DNA of 64,000 bases from Candidatus Omnitrophota bacterium (lineage in GTDB: Bacteria; Ratteibacteria; UBA8468; B48-G9; JAFGKM01), in NCBI GenBank assembly GCA_023819375.1, contig JAMWDI010000005.1, forward strand, positions 136,423 to 200,422, written 5' to 3'. The position numbers and the translations under genes are program-made. A model generated the notes under the pieces. The model ran no database searches and had not been told where the DNA came from. It saw only the letters and a program-made list of their open reading frames with translations. This document shows, one piece after another, positions 1-9,308 of the stretch. The first letter of the stretch is position 1; the number at the start of each line of letters is the position of its first letter.

Positions 1-512
1 TCAGTTCCTCCAGAATAAAAAACTTTCCTTTTTAAAAAACCTATTTTTTCAGCAAATCCAAAATCAATAAGTTTAATTTTTTGAAAATCATTACTTATAA
101 GTATATTTTCAGGCTTTATATCATTATGAACTATTTTTTTTGAGTGAATATATTCAATTGTTTCCCCCACTTTAATCAAAATATATAAAATTTTCTCTGG
201 TGTCAACTGAAATTTATCAGAAAAAATTCTTAAACTACTACCATCCACATATTCCATAAAAACAAAATAAAGTCCTCCCTTTTTCCCAAATTTATAAACT
301 TTTATTATGCCGGGATGGGAAAGTTTTTTAAGTAATTTATACTCTTTTTTAAAAATTTTTATTTGACACTTTTCATTTCTGTAAGGATGAAGAATTTTAA
401 TAGCAACTATATCCCCATTTTCTGAAATTCCTTTATAAACTGTTGACGTTGCCCCCTGCCATATTCTTTCACTTATTGTATAATTTCCAATTTGAATTCC
501 AATAATTTTCAT
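1..512 (-). CDS. Hanks-type serine/threonine protein kinase, N-terminal part
   Basis: The reading frame runs off the left edge of the window, so only the first 170 or so residues of the product are present. The start is the ATG at 512-510. Visible kinase features in order are a glycine-rich loop (GATSTV), the subdomain II lysine in VAIK, a catalytic loop HNDIKPEN with Asp as catalytic base and Asn for Mg binding, and the DFG motif (IDFGFAEK). HxD here is HND rather than the common HRD. It phosphorylates Ser/Thr on proteins by family knowledge; the substrate is unknown. It is transcribed divergently from the ROK regulator at 688 across a 175-bp spacer. There is no good Shine-Dalgarno in front of the ATG. 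The fold assignment is firm; any sensor domain would lie outside the window. Confidence 0.93.
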   Translation of the reverse strand, partial: MKIIGIQIGNYTISERIWQGATSTVYKGISENGDIVAIKILHPYRNEKCQIKIFKKEYKLLKKLSHPGIIKVYKFGKKGGLYFVFMEYVDGSSLRIFSDKFQLTPEKILYILIKVGETIEYIHSKKIVHNDIKPENILISNDFQKIKLIDFGFAEKIGFLKRKVFYSGGT

Positions 513-567
513 AACCGTATAATTTTAATATTTTTTTTGAATTTTTCAACAATCAATAAATTTTAAA

Positions 568-584
568 AATGCTTGATAAGCATT
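568..584. promoter_or_regulatory. Perfect inverted repeat, candidate operator
   Basis: The sequence AATGCTTGATAAGCATT is a perfect 7-bp inverted repeat around a 3-bp centre. It lies 46 bp upstream of the -35 box of the ROK gene, between the divergent kinase and ROK genes. ROK repressors bind AT-rich dyads, so autoregulation is a reasonable guess, but nothing in the sequence ties this site to a specific protein. Confidence 0.4.
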
Positions 585-629
585 AAAAAACCTAATGGAA
601 AATACCTATAAAGTTAAATTATAAAAAAT

Positions 630-657
630 TTGACAAAATTTGAAATATAGATATAAT
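630..657 (+). promoter_or_regulatory. Sigma-70-type promoter of the ROK gene
   Basis: TTGACA (630-635) and TATAAT (652-657) are both perfect consensus hexamers, separated by 16 bp. The predicted transcript would start near 664 and carry a 20-25 nt leader that has no obvious ribosome-binding site before the ATG at 688. Confidence 0.75.
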
Positions 658-687
658 TAATTTAAGTAAATTAACTAATCTCAAAAT

Positions 688-1833
688 ATGATAGTAAATA
701 AAGATTTACAAGAAAAAATATTGAATTATATCAAAGAAAAAGGGCCAAGTCCGAGAAAAGAAATAGCCCAATCTCTTGGTGTATCACAAGCAATAATAAC
801 GCAAGTAACAAAGTATATGATATCTAAGAATATAATCTATGAAAAAGAGATAGGGCCTTCCACAAAGAAAGGTGGTAGAAAACCTATATATATTGATATT
901 AATTCTGAAACTGGATATATAATGTCTCTTGATGTTGGTTCATATGAAATAAAAGGTGGAATAGGAAATTTAAAAGGAGATGTTTTACTTTTAGACAAAT
1001 TAAGAACCTCTTTAGATAATACATTAAATCAAATAATTGAATTTTCAGAAAGACTCCTAAATAAATATAGAGATAAACTTTTAGGAATAAGTATAGGTCT
1101 TCCTGGAGTTGTAGATATAGAAAAAGGCATTTTAGTTTTTAGTGCAAACCTACCCTCAATTAATAATATTAATTTCAAAAAAATATTTGAAAACAAATAT
1201 AGAGTAAAAACATTTGTCTCAAACTGTGGAATCTTTTCATTGATTGGAGTTTATAATCATTTGAAGAAAAAAGAAAAAAACATTTTAAATCTTTATTGGG
1301 GAAATGGTATATCTGCTACTTTTCTTTCTGAAGGAAAAGAAATACTAACAGGTAAGACAAAATATAGAATTGATTTTGGGCATATAACAATTGATAAAAA
1401 TGGAAAGTTATGTAGATGTGGCAAGAGAGGATGTATTGAAAGTTATGTAAGCAGTGAGGCATTGTTGAACAAAATTAAAGAAAAAATAAATAAAGAAATT
1501 GATATGGATTATGCATTGAAATTAGCAAGAGAAAGAGAAGATATAAGGGAGATATTTGAAGAGGCAGGATATGTTGTAGGTAAAACTTTATCTTTTCTTA
1601 TCCAATACTTTTTCCCTGATTTGGTTGTTTTTTCTGGGGGATTGATTAAAAATGCGGGAGATATTCTTATCCCTTCAATAAAAAATGGAATAAAAGATAA
1701 TATGGATGAAAAACAATATGAAAAATTAAACTTTAAAGTTATTGAGACAGAATATATTGGAGTAATTGGAGGAATAGAATTTATGATAAATGAAATATTT
1801 TCAAAACACCTTCATTTATTATATCAAGTATAA
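688..1833 (+). CDS. ROK-family transcriptional regulator (NagC/XylR type)
   Basis: The 381-residue product has an N-terminal winged helix-turn-helix (residues about 8-70, KEIAQSLGVSQAIITQVTKYM) followed by a ROK domain. The ROK part shows the sugar-kinase-like ATPase start (LDVGSYEIKGGIG) and the zinc-binding cluster CRCGKRGCIESY (about residue 249), which is diagnostic for the family. Regulator-type ROK proteins sense sugars or sugar phosphates and repress catabolic genes. The next genes encode a pseudopilin, a glycoside-hydrolase-like protein and an oxidoreductase on the same strand, so it may control that locus. The promoter at 630-657 has a dyad operator candidate upstream of it. The sugar ligand cannot be read from the sequence. 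Confidence 0.92.
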   Translation: MIVNKDLQEKILNYIKEKGPSPRKEIAQSLGVSQAIITQVTKYMISKNIIYEKEIGPSTKKGGRKPIYIDINSETGYIMSLDVGSYEIKGGIGNLKGDVLLLDKLRTSLDNTLNQIIEFSERLLNKYRDKLLGISIGLPGVVDIEKGILVFSANLPSINNINFKKIFENKYRVKTFVSNCGIFSLIGVYNHLKKKEKNILNLYWGNGISATFLSEGKEILTGKTKYRIDFGHITIDKNGKLCRCGKRGCIESYVSSEALLNKIKEKINKEIDMDYALKLAREREDIREIFEEAGYVVGKTLSFLIQYFFPDLVVFSGGLIKNAGDILIPSIKNGIKDNMDEKQYEKLNFKVIETEYIGVIGGIEFMINEIFSKHLHLLYQV

Positions 1834-1866
1834 GGAGGTGATGTAAATATGAGGGGAAAGAATTAA
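1832..1866 (+). other. Strong Shine-Dalgarno followed by a 5-codon micro-ORF
   Basis: An 11-base perfect match to the anti-Shine-Dalgarno complement (AAGGAGGTGAT, 1832-1842) overlaps the ROK stop codon. Six bases further on is ATG AGG GGA AAG AAT TAA (1849-1866), encoding MRGKN. The pseudopilin at 1915 has its own ribosome-binding site, so this one has no ordinary gene to serve. It could be a leader peptide or a translational standby site; its function is not established. Confidence 0.4.
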
Positions 1867-1914
1867 AATTGTAGAAAATTAAATTACATAAAAAATAAAA
1901 AAGGAGGGAATAAA

Positions 1915-2652
1915 ATGAAAACAAAAAATAAAAAGTTAGGGTTCACATTAATAGAATTACTTGTTGTGGTAGCAATAATCGCAATTTTAGCAGCGATGTT
2001 GCTACCTGCTTTATCAAAAGCACGCGAAAGAGCAAGACAGGCAGTTTGTATGAATAATTTAAAACAATTGGGACTTGCAATGTTAATGTATGTTGAGGAT
2101 TATGACGGTTATTTTATTCCTACAGGAACTGCTCCAAATTATTCTTTGCCTTATGGATATTGGGCAGCAAGATTAGACCAATATTATGTAAAAAACCCAA
2201 GAACTTTCTATTGTCCCTCTACCATTCATTACAAAAAAGTTGAAGCAAGACTAAGGGATCCTGTTGGTTCTTATAACTGGAGAGAGGCACATAATTTTGT
2301 AAGTTATGGATACAATCATAGACATATAGGTACAAGTTTTAGATATACAAATCCTAACACTTCAAATTCTCCGCCTGCAAAACTTTCTCAACTTAAAAAT
2401 CCATCAAAAACTTTGCTACTTTGCGATGCCGGAAACCGCGGAGTTAATTATACAACAGGAACCTATTATGTAGAAGACTATGAGGAAAATAATGCTTTTA
2501 ATCCAATTCATATGAGCAAAGGAAATGTTTTAATGGCAGATGGACACGTTGAAGTATTGGGACCAGTTCCTCCAAATGTTCATCCAAACAATTTCTTGAG
2601 GGATAAATTTACGACAGAGAAAAAATTCTATGGCTTATTCGGTAGATATTAA
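1915..2652 (+). CDS. Pseudopilin with H-X9-DG C-terminal motif (type II secretion/type IV pilus-like)
   Basis: The 245-residue product begins with a short basic leader and a class III prepilin cleavage site (GFTLIELL), then a hydrophobic helix of about 22 residues and the motif [18 protein letters not shown]. Near the C-terminus [12 protein letters not shown] fits H-X9-DG exactly. Such proteins are abundant in PVC and related bacteria; prepilin peptidase would cut after the Gly and the helix would anchor the protein in the inner membrane or a pseudopilus. A good ribosome-binding site (AAGGAGGGAATAAA) fixes the start. It is the first of three tightly spaced genes with the secreted glycosidase-like protein and the oxidoreductase, so it may serve surface display or secretion of polysaccharide-degrading enzymes. 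This last point is inference. Confidence 0.93.
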   Translation: MKTKNKKLGFTLIELLVVVAIIAILAAMLLPALSKARERARQAVCMNNLKQLGLAMLMYVEDYDGYFIPTGTAPNYSLPYGYWAARLDQYYVKNPRTFYCPSTIHYKKVEARLRDPVGSYNWREAHNFVSYGYNHRHIGTSFRYTNPNTSNSPPAKLSQLKNPSKTLLLCDAGNRGVNYTTGTYYVEDYEENNAFNPIHMSKGNVLMADGHVEVLGPVPPNVHPNNFLRDKFTTEKKFYGLFGRY

Positions 2653-2679
2653 TTTTTGTTGAACAATAAGGGAGGATAA

Positions 2680-5600
2680 ATGAATACAATGCGATATTAT
2701 TTTCTTTTATTCTTTTTCCTTATATCAATAGTTTATTCAGAATTAAAAATTAATGCAACTTGTGGAAGAATTGAATTAAAAGAAATAGATTTCCCTTTAA
2801 AAATTGAATTGCATATAATGGGAGAAAATTATAAACCTCTTGCAGCACTAAATTTATATCCACCCACCCCAATCAAAATTTTTTCAACAAAGCAAGAGGA
2901 AAAAAAAGTTGAAGTTACAGGAAAAGTTGGCATAGAAAATAATTCTTTTGTCTTTACTGGTAAAGGTGAAAATTTAAAGGAAAAAAATTATTCAATCTCA
3001 TATGAAATTTTGCCAGAACAGGATATAGTTATGGCTGTCTGGTTTGTTGTTAATTTTGATATTCAAAAAGTCAAAACAATTTGCAATGAAACAGAAAAAA
3101 TAGAAATATCTCAACAGAAGGAATTTTCAAATCCTAATATTTTAAGTTCTAAAAAAATGATTTATATAGAAACAATAAAAGGTGAAAAAATAGAAATAAA
3201 GCCAGGCTCTAACATTGCTTCTTTAAGTTTAGTTGACGGAAGAAAATGGGGAACAGGTTTTCACATAAGGTGTTATTTTTCTCAAACTACTAGCCATCCA
3301 TCTATAAAAATAAATAAAGGTGAAAAGTTATCTGGTGAAATTTTAATTAATTTTATATCTTCTTCTGAAGAAAAAAATAAAAATGCCCAGAAAGAGAATT
3401 TAAATATCTCTTCAAAAGAAATGAGTTACATTACATCTTACAAAATACCCTGTCCTTACTTTGAAAATAGTCTCCAAGTTGATGGAAAATTAAAAGAAAA
3501 TTTTTTAGAAAACCTAACAAAATTTTCAAATTTTTATAAATTAGGAACTATGCTTCCCTCCCCTATCAAAAATGAATTTTATATAGGTCATAACAATGAA
3601 GGAGTATATATTGCAGGAATTATTTATTTACCTTCTAATTATGTTCCATATGGTAATAGTTGTATCCGTGATTCAGAAATATGGAAAGAAGATTCAATTG
3701 AAGTGTTTATTCAAAATCCCTTAAGCAAAGATGTATACCATTTTATTGGAAATATCTATAATTCAATCTATGATGAAAAAAATGATAATAGTAAATGGGA
3801 TGGAAATTGGAATTTCTATGGAAAACTTTCAAAAGACAGATGGGAGTTAGAAATTTTTATTCCTTTTTCTACTGTTGAAATAAATCCTAAAAATAACATG
3901 GAAATTGGATTTCAAGTAGCAATGAATCTACAGTCAATTAATAGTTATTCTTCCTTATTTCATGTAAAAAATAAATATGTTGAAGGTGTTAAAAACTGTA
4001 AAATAATTTTCACTCAAAATTTTTCTTTCCAAATAGAAATCAAAAATGAAGAAAATAAAAGTATTCTTTTAGGAAAGGTTATAAGTTTAAAGCCCATTCA
4101 AATTTCAGGAAAGATTATAAATATAGATAAAAACCTATCTAAAGAAATTGCTCCATTTTTACTAACGAAAGAAAAATTAACTCTTCCTTTAGAACTTTCT
4201 GAAGGTGAAAATTACTTAATTTCGTTATTTTTTAATAATGATTACTTTTTGACTATTCCTTTTTTTGCTGAATTCTCTTTTGATTTAATAACAGAAATGA
4301 ATTACATATTTTTCAATCCAGAAAATAAATTATGGATATGGAAACCGACTTTAAATTTGACGTTAATTTTAAAAGAAAAAAATAACATTGAAAAAATTAG
4401 TTATAAAATTTTTCTTAATGGGAAAATTGTGAAAGAAGAAATATTTAAAGACAAAATATTACTTGACTTTTTTACAAAAGAAGTAGATGTTTCCAATTTA
4501 AAAGAGGGAAGATATACTTTATCAGTTGAAATACAAGATAAAAACCAAAGAATAAAGAAAAAAGAAACAAATTTTTACGTTTATGAAAAACCACAATGGT
4601 TTTCTATGTCATATAATATTAGTGAAGATGTGGTTCCACCTCCCTGGGAACCTTTAAAAATAATAAATGGGTGTATAATAAAATGCTGGGGAAGAGAATA
4701 TAAATTAGGAGATTTTTTATTTTCTAATATTGTAAATCAAGAGGAAGAAATGCTAAAAAGCCCGATTTCTATTGTAATAAAATCTGATAAAAATCTTCAT
4801 ATTAAAAAGCAAAAAAAAGAAATTGTTAATGTTTCAAAATCTAAAATTATTGTTAAAAATGAATTAGACTATGAATTATTAGATATTGTTAATTTTATAA
4901 CAGTTGAATTTGATGGAATGGTTAAAGTTGATATGAAAATAATACCAAAAGGAGAAAACATTAAAATTGAAAAATTATATTTCAAAATCCCTTTGAAGAA
5001 AAATTTTGCAAAATTGATAAGTAAACAGGGATTATGGGGAGTTAGTGCTGAAGAATATGCAACATTACTGAAATTTGAAAAAAATAAATCTTCCCTTAAC
5101 GAAAAAATTTTGAAAAACAAATTAGAACCAATTTGGATAGGGAATGAAAAAGGAGGAATATGTTGGTTTAATGAATCAGACGAAAATTTTTATGTAGAAA
5201 ATAAGGACGAAATAATCAATATTATAGAAAATGAGGAAAGTTGTGAATTAATAATAAAATTTATTGATAAAACAACATATTTACAAAATGAACTCAATTA
5301 TACTTATGGTCTTCAAGCAACACCAGTAAAACCATTTCCAAATGATTTTTTAGACAGATATGGAATAGTTCAAGTTACAGAAGATTTTTGGTATAACACT
5401 GTAAAAACAATTTTTGAACAAAAAGAAAAAATGGATTTGCTTGCTTCTAATGGTGTAAAAACTTTAATAGACCAAGGGAATTGGGCTTATTTTCATTCAT
5501 CACTTTATAAAATGAATGAGCAATGGTTAAAAAACTTTGTTAATGAATGTCACAAGAGAGGAATTAAAGCAGTTATTTATTTAAGTTCTGAAATTACAAC

Positions 5601-6561
5601 AGGTACCCCTGAATGGGAAATTATGGGAAATGTAGTTTTGAAAGTTCCAAAAGGTTTTCCATATATAAGAAAAACTACACCTAAACATGAATCATATGTT
5701 GCTTGTAATAAAAGTATTCATAGTGAATATCTTATATATAAAGTAAAATACCTTTTAGAAAATTTTAAAATTGATGGAGTATATCTTGATGGAGTAGGAA
5801 GTTTCCCTATTTGTATGAATGAAAAGCATGGATGTGGATATAGAGACAAAAATAATAAACTTTATCCTACACGAGGAATATTTGCAACAAGAGAACTGAT
5901 AAAAAAAATCTATATACTTGTTAAAAAACATAATCCTAATGGAGTAGTAGATATTCATGGATTACCAATTCCTCCAATATTAAGTTTTGCTACAAGTTAT
6001 ATATATGGTGAACAATGGATGAATATCAAAAGAGAAAATATTAAAGATATTTTTGACATCTTACCTTTACATTCTTTTAGAGCCAGTTTTATGGGAAAAA
6101 ATTTTGGAATTCCCTCAAATTTTCTTCTTTATCAAAAAAGACCTTGGCTACCGGATGAGGCATTATCTTTAGGATTAATTCATGATACTCCTGTAAGACC
6201 TTGGGGGCTTTATTCTGATGAAGAATTTGACTTTTTAAAAAAATGTTTTAAAATTTGGAATATTTTAAAAGATTTCAATATAAATGAAGCAACATTTATA
6301 GGTTATTGGGAAAACAATACTTTTAAAACTACTGAAGATGATAGAATAAAAGTAAGTTATTGGGAACATAAAAATAAGAATAAGTTTTTACTTGTTATTG
6401 CAAATTTCAATGAAGAAAAAACTGTAGAAATCTGTAGTTCTAAAATAGAAAATGCTGAAATTGTAAACCTATTAACAGGGGAAAAAATAAAAAGTGAAAA
6501 AAACAAATTTTCTCTTAAAATTGGCAAAAACAATTTTTGTTTAATAAAAATTGAAAAATGA
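2680..6561 (+). CDS. Large secreted glycoside-hydrolase-like protein with CBM9-like module
   Basis: The 1293-residue product starts with a signal peptide (residues 1-19, ending IVYS). Residues about 260-440 resemble a CBM9/DOMON-like carbohydrate-binding sandwich (VDGKLKENF, WKEDSIEVFIQNP, WELEIFIPFSTVEI). After beta-rich linkers, residues about 885-1180 form a TIM-barrel-like catalytic region: NGVKTLIDQG, HKRGIKAVIYL and DGVYLDGVG (about 1032-1040) are barrel strands with a candidate catalytic Asp, then HGCGYRD and VDIHG. The C-terminal 80 residues look like a beta-sandwich. The layout resembles DUF6067/GH-clan proteins from PVC-type bacteria. It most likely hydrolyses a polysaccharide outside the cytoplasm, but the substrate is unknown. 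A strong RBS (AAGGGAGG) precedes the ATG, and its stop overlaps the next start (ATGA). Confidence 0.8.
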   Translation: MNTMRYYFLLFFFLISIVYSELKINATCGRIELKEIDFPLKIELHIMGENYKPLAALNLYPPTPIKIFSTKQEEKKVEVTGKVGIENNSFVFTGKGENLKEKNYSISYEILPEQDIVMAVWFVVNFDIQKVKTICNETEKIEISQQKEFSNPNILSSKKMIYIETIKGEKIEIKPGSNIASLSLVDGRKWGTGFHIRCYFSQTTSHPSIKINKGEKLSGEILINFISSSEEKNKNAQKENLNISSKEMSYITSYKIPCPYFENSLQVDGKLKENFLENLTKFSNFYKLGTMLPSPIKNEFYIGHNNEGVYIAGIIYLPSNYVPYGNSCIRDSEIWKEDSIEVFIQNPLSKDVYHFIGNIYNSIYDEKNDNSKWDGNWNFYGKLSKDRWELEIFIPFSTVEINPKNNMEIGFQVAMNLQSINSYSSLFHVKNKYVEGVKNCKIIFTQNFSFQIEIKNEENKSILLGKVISLKPIQISGKIINIDKNLSKEIAPFLLTKEKLTLPLELSEGENYLISLFFNNDYFLTIPFFAEFSFDLITEMNYIFFNPENKLWIWKPTLNLTLILKEKNNIEKISYKIFLNGKIVKEEIFKDKILLDFFTKEVDVSNLKEGRYTLSVEIQDKNQRIKKKETNFYVYEKPQWFSMSYNISEDVVPPPWEPLKIINGCIIKCWGREYKLGDFLFSNIVNQEEEMLKSPISIVIKSDKNLHIKKQKKEIVNVSKSKIIVKNELDYELLDIVNFITVEFDGMVKVDMKIIPKGENIKIEKLYFKIPLKKNFAKLISKQGLWGVSAEEYATLLKFEKNKSSLNEKILKNKLEPIWIGNEKGGICWFNESDENFYVENKDEIINIIENEESCELIIKFIDKTTYLQNELNYTYGLQATPVKPFPNDFLDRYGIVQVTEDFWYNTVKTIFEQKEKMDLLASNGVKTLIDQGNWAYFHSSLYKMNEQWLKNFVNECHKRGIKAVIYLSSEITTGTPEWEIMGNVVLKVPKGFPYIRKTTPKHESYVACNKSIHSEYLIYKVKYLLENFKIDGVYLDGVGSFPICMNEKHGCGYRDKNNKLYPTRGIFATRELIKKIYILVKKHNPNGVVDIHGLPIPPILSFATSYIYGEQWMNIKRENIKDIFDILPLHSFRASFMGKNFGIPSNFLLYQKRPWLPDEALSLGLIHDTPVRPWGLYSDEEFDFLKKCFKIWNILKDFNINEATFIGYWENNTFKTTEDDRIKVSYWEHKNKNKFLLVIANFNEEKTVEICSSKIENAEIVNLLTGEKIKSEKNKFSLKIGKNNFCLIKIEK

Positions 6562-9308
6562 AAAGTATTTTTTCAAATCAAATTTATGATATAGTTGTTA
6601 TAGGGGGCGGATGTTCAAGCATAGGTGTAATTCTACCTTTATTGAAAAATAACAAAAAAATTCTCATAATTGAAAGAAGAAGTAATTTAGGCTGGGAAAT
6701 TACTTCTGCTTTTTATACTAAACTAAATAAAAATTTAAAAAGTGATAAATTTATTTTAAAAGAATTAGCAAAAATCGGTGGCATTAGAAATGGTATTACA
6801 AATCCATTCATTTTTGAGGTTTTTCTTGAAAAGTTTTTAAGCAAGAAAAAAGTTGATATTTTATATTACTCATATCCTGTAGATATTATTGAAAGAAACA
6901 ATTTTATTGAAGGATTAGTTATTGGCAATAAAAATGGTTTAGAAGTTATTAGAGGTAAAATCTTTGTAGATCTAACAGATGAAGCACTTTTATTAAAAAA
7001 AATTAATCCTAACATTGAAAAGAGAAGTAATACTCATTTTTATTCAATTTATTTTAACGGTTCAAATAAGGAATTAAAAGAAGAAATCTTAATAGACCAT
7101 CAAATTAATAACAATTTAAAACTTTTATCCCTTTTTCCAGGCTTCAAAAATAATGAAATCTGTTTAAGTTTCAAAACGAACGGTCTATCTTTGACACAAG
7201 TAAGAATAAGAATTCCTGAAATAATAAATTTGATAAGAAAAAATTATAAATTTTTAGAAGATGCTATTGTTACACACATCAGTTTTGAACCATATTATCA
7301 TGACTTATTCTCTTTAAAAAATTCCTTTATTAACTTAAAGAATGTTTTCTACTTAAATTATGAGTTATTTGAAAAAAAGAACAAATTTATAGAAGAATTT
7401 TTAGGTCCTTCAGAAAAATTAGAATTAGGTATTTTAGTTGGAGAATATATAGAAAAGCAAAAAGAACTATTTAAAAGAAAATTAGAAAAAATTGAATGTG
7501 AAAATTATTTTTTAACTCCTGAAAAAGAATATGTTTATGATGTTGTAATTGGAGGAGGTGGAACAGCGGGTGCAATTGCTGGTATTGCATGTGGAAGAAA
7601 TAAAGTAAAAACATCTATAATAGAGAATTCTACATGTCTTGGAGGTATTGGAACAGGAGGAGGTATTCATTATTATTACTATGGTATATCAAGTGGTCTC
7701 CAAAAAGAAGTAGAAACTAAAGTAAATGAACTTACAAATATTCTAAAAGGTAAATTTGATATTCTTGGTTTTCACCCAGAAGCCAAAAAAATTATATTAG
7801 AAGATCTAAACGAAAAAGTCCAGACAGAAATATTTTATGGAAGTAGTATTATAGATGTTGAGGTTTATAATAAAAAAGTAGTTTCTGTTATATGTGCTAC
7901 TCCTGAAGGTATAGTTAGATTAAAAGGCAAAATTTTTATAGATGCAACAGGAGACGGAGATATATGCTCTAAAAGTGGAGAATTTTTCTTTTTTGGAAGA
8001 GAAAAAGATAACTTATGTCAGCCATATAGTATAGTCCCTGTCTGTTTTGACGAAAAAAATGGTAAATTAATACATATAAATTTTGATGCGGGCTATGTAG
8101 ATCCTCTTGATGTCAGAGATTTAACAAGAGCAAAAAGAAATGGATTAAAACACTTCTTTCAAAATTATTATCAAGTTGAAAAAGTTCCACTTTACATTTC
8201 CCCTATTATTGGGATTAGACAAAGCAGACAAATTGTAGGTAAATACCTTTTAACTCTTAAAGATGAAATTTTTGGTTCCCAATTTCCTGATGTTATTGGT
8301 TATATGAGGGCACATTATGATAATCATCTTTTAGAGGATACCGAAAATCAAACTCTTGAAGCAATTTTTTGGAGATGGATTACAAATAATCAACAAACTA
8401 TTATGGAATGTGAAATCCCTTATAGATGTCTTCTAACACAAAATATTGAAAACGTTATTATAACTGGAAGAGCAATTTCTCTTGAACCAGAAGCACATTA
8501 CGCCTTAAGAATGCAAAGAGATATTGAAAGGTTAGGTGAAGTGGCAGGTTTAGCAGCCAGTTTATGTATTAAACATAACAAAAACCCAAAAGATATTGAT
8601 ATAAAAATTTTACAAGAAAATCTTAAAAATTCTGGATGCTTGATTGAAAATTTTATACCACAGAAATCTGTTGATTTTGGACTATCATTTGAAGAATTAA
8701 AAAAAGAATTTTTATCAGGAAATTTTAAAAATTCTGTTATTATTTGGTCTTTTTTTTATTGCAAAAAAGCAATAAAATTTCTCAAAGAAGTTTTAAAAAC
8801 TTCAAATGATTCAAATTTGAAATTTTGGAGTGCAATTATTTTAGCAATGAATAAAGAAAAAGATGCAGTAAATATACTTTTAGAATATTTAAAAAATATG
8901 AAAAAATATGACAGAAAAATTTTCATTTCAGTTATTATCTTGTTAGGGAATGTAGGAAATAAAAAAGTCTTACCCCTTTTATATAAAATATTAATGAACA
9001 AAAAAATATTAGACCCAGATATTTTAATTGCAACTATTCAAACAATTGGTAAAATTGGGAATGAACAATGTGTTTCTATTTTAGAAAAATTCTTGAAAAG
9101 AAAAGATTTGCCTCAAAAAAGGATTTTATATAAAGGAATCCCTGGAGTAATTAATCAAGTTGAAGAAAACATTTTATGGCAAATAGAACTTAATTGTTTA
9201 AAAGTTTTAAAAAATTTTGGTAAAAATAAAAAAGAAATTTTAAATAAATATATTAATGATGAAAGAGGATATGTTAGAAACTTTGCAAAATCACTACTTA
9301 TTCCTTAG
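6558..9308 (+). CDS. Double FAD-dependent oxidoreductase with C-terminal HEAT-like repeats
   Basis: The 916-residue product contains two FAD/NAD Rossmann modules of the FAD-dependent oxidoreductase type (FAD_oxidored-like). The first, at residues about 8-40, reads DIVVIGGGCSSIG. The second begins near residue 324 with VVIGGGGTAGAIAG followed by a Glu-containing second strand, GIGTGGG and DATGDGD, and is the better conserved copy. From about residue 715 to the end, helical pairs spaced about 35 residues apart look like HEAT repeats. Start and upstream stop overlap as ATGA, so translation is coupled to the glycosidase-like gene. The family often sits beside glycoside hydrolases in PVC-type genomes, where oxidation of a sugar moiety is suspected but unproven. 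The first module may be degenerate, since its partner motifs are weaker. Confidence 0.85.
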   Translation: MKSIFSNQIYDIVVIGGGCSSIGVILPLLKNNKKILIIERRSNLGWEITSAFYTKLNKNLKSDKFILKELAKIGGIRNGITNPFIFEVFLEKFLSKKKVDILYYSYPVDIIERNNFIEGLVIGNKNGLEVIRGKIFVDLTDEALLLKKINPNIEKRSNTHFYSIYFNGSNKELKEEILIDHQINNNLKLLSLFPGFKNNEICLSFKTNGLSLTQVRIRIPEIINLIRKNYKFLEDAIVTHISFEPYYHDLFSLKNSFINLKNVFYLNYELFEKKNKFIEEFLGPSEKLELGILVGEYIEKQKELFKRKLEKIECENYFLTPEKEYVYDVVIGGGGTAGAIAGIACGRNKVKTSIIENSTCLGGIGTGGGIHYYYYGISSGLQKEVETKVNELTNILKGKFDILGFHPEAKKIILEDLNEKVQTEIFYGSSIIDVEVYNKKVVSVICATPEGIVRLKGKIFIDATGDGDICSKSGEFFFFGREKDNLCQPYSIVPVCFDEKNGKLIHINFDAGYVDPLDVRDLTRAKRNGLKHFFQNYYQVEKVPLYISPIIGIRQSRQIVGKYLLTLKDEIFGSQFPDVIGYMRAHYDNHLLEDTENQTLEAIFWRWITNNQQTIMECEIPYRCLLTQNIENVIITGRAISLEPEAHYALRMQRDIERLGEVAGLAASLCIKHNKNPKDIDIKILQENLKNSGCLIENFIPQKSVDFGLSFEELKKEFLSGNFKNSVIIWSFFYCKKAIKFLKEVLKTSNDSNLKFWSAIILAMNKEKDAVNILLEYLKNMKKYDRKIFISVIILLGNVGNKKVLPLLYKILMNKKILDPDILIATIQTIGKIGNEQCVSILEKFLKRKDLPQKRILYKGIPGVINQVEENILWQIELNCLKVLKNFGKNKKEILNKYINDERGYVRNFAKSLLIP

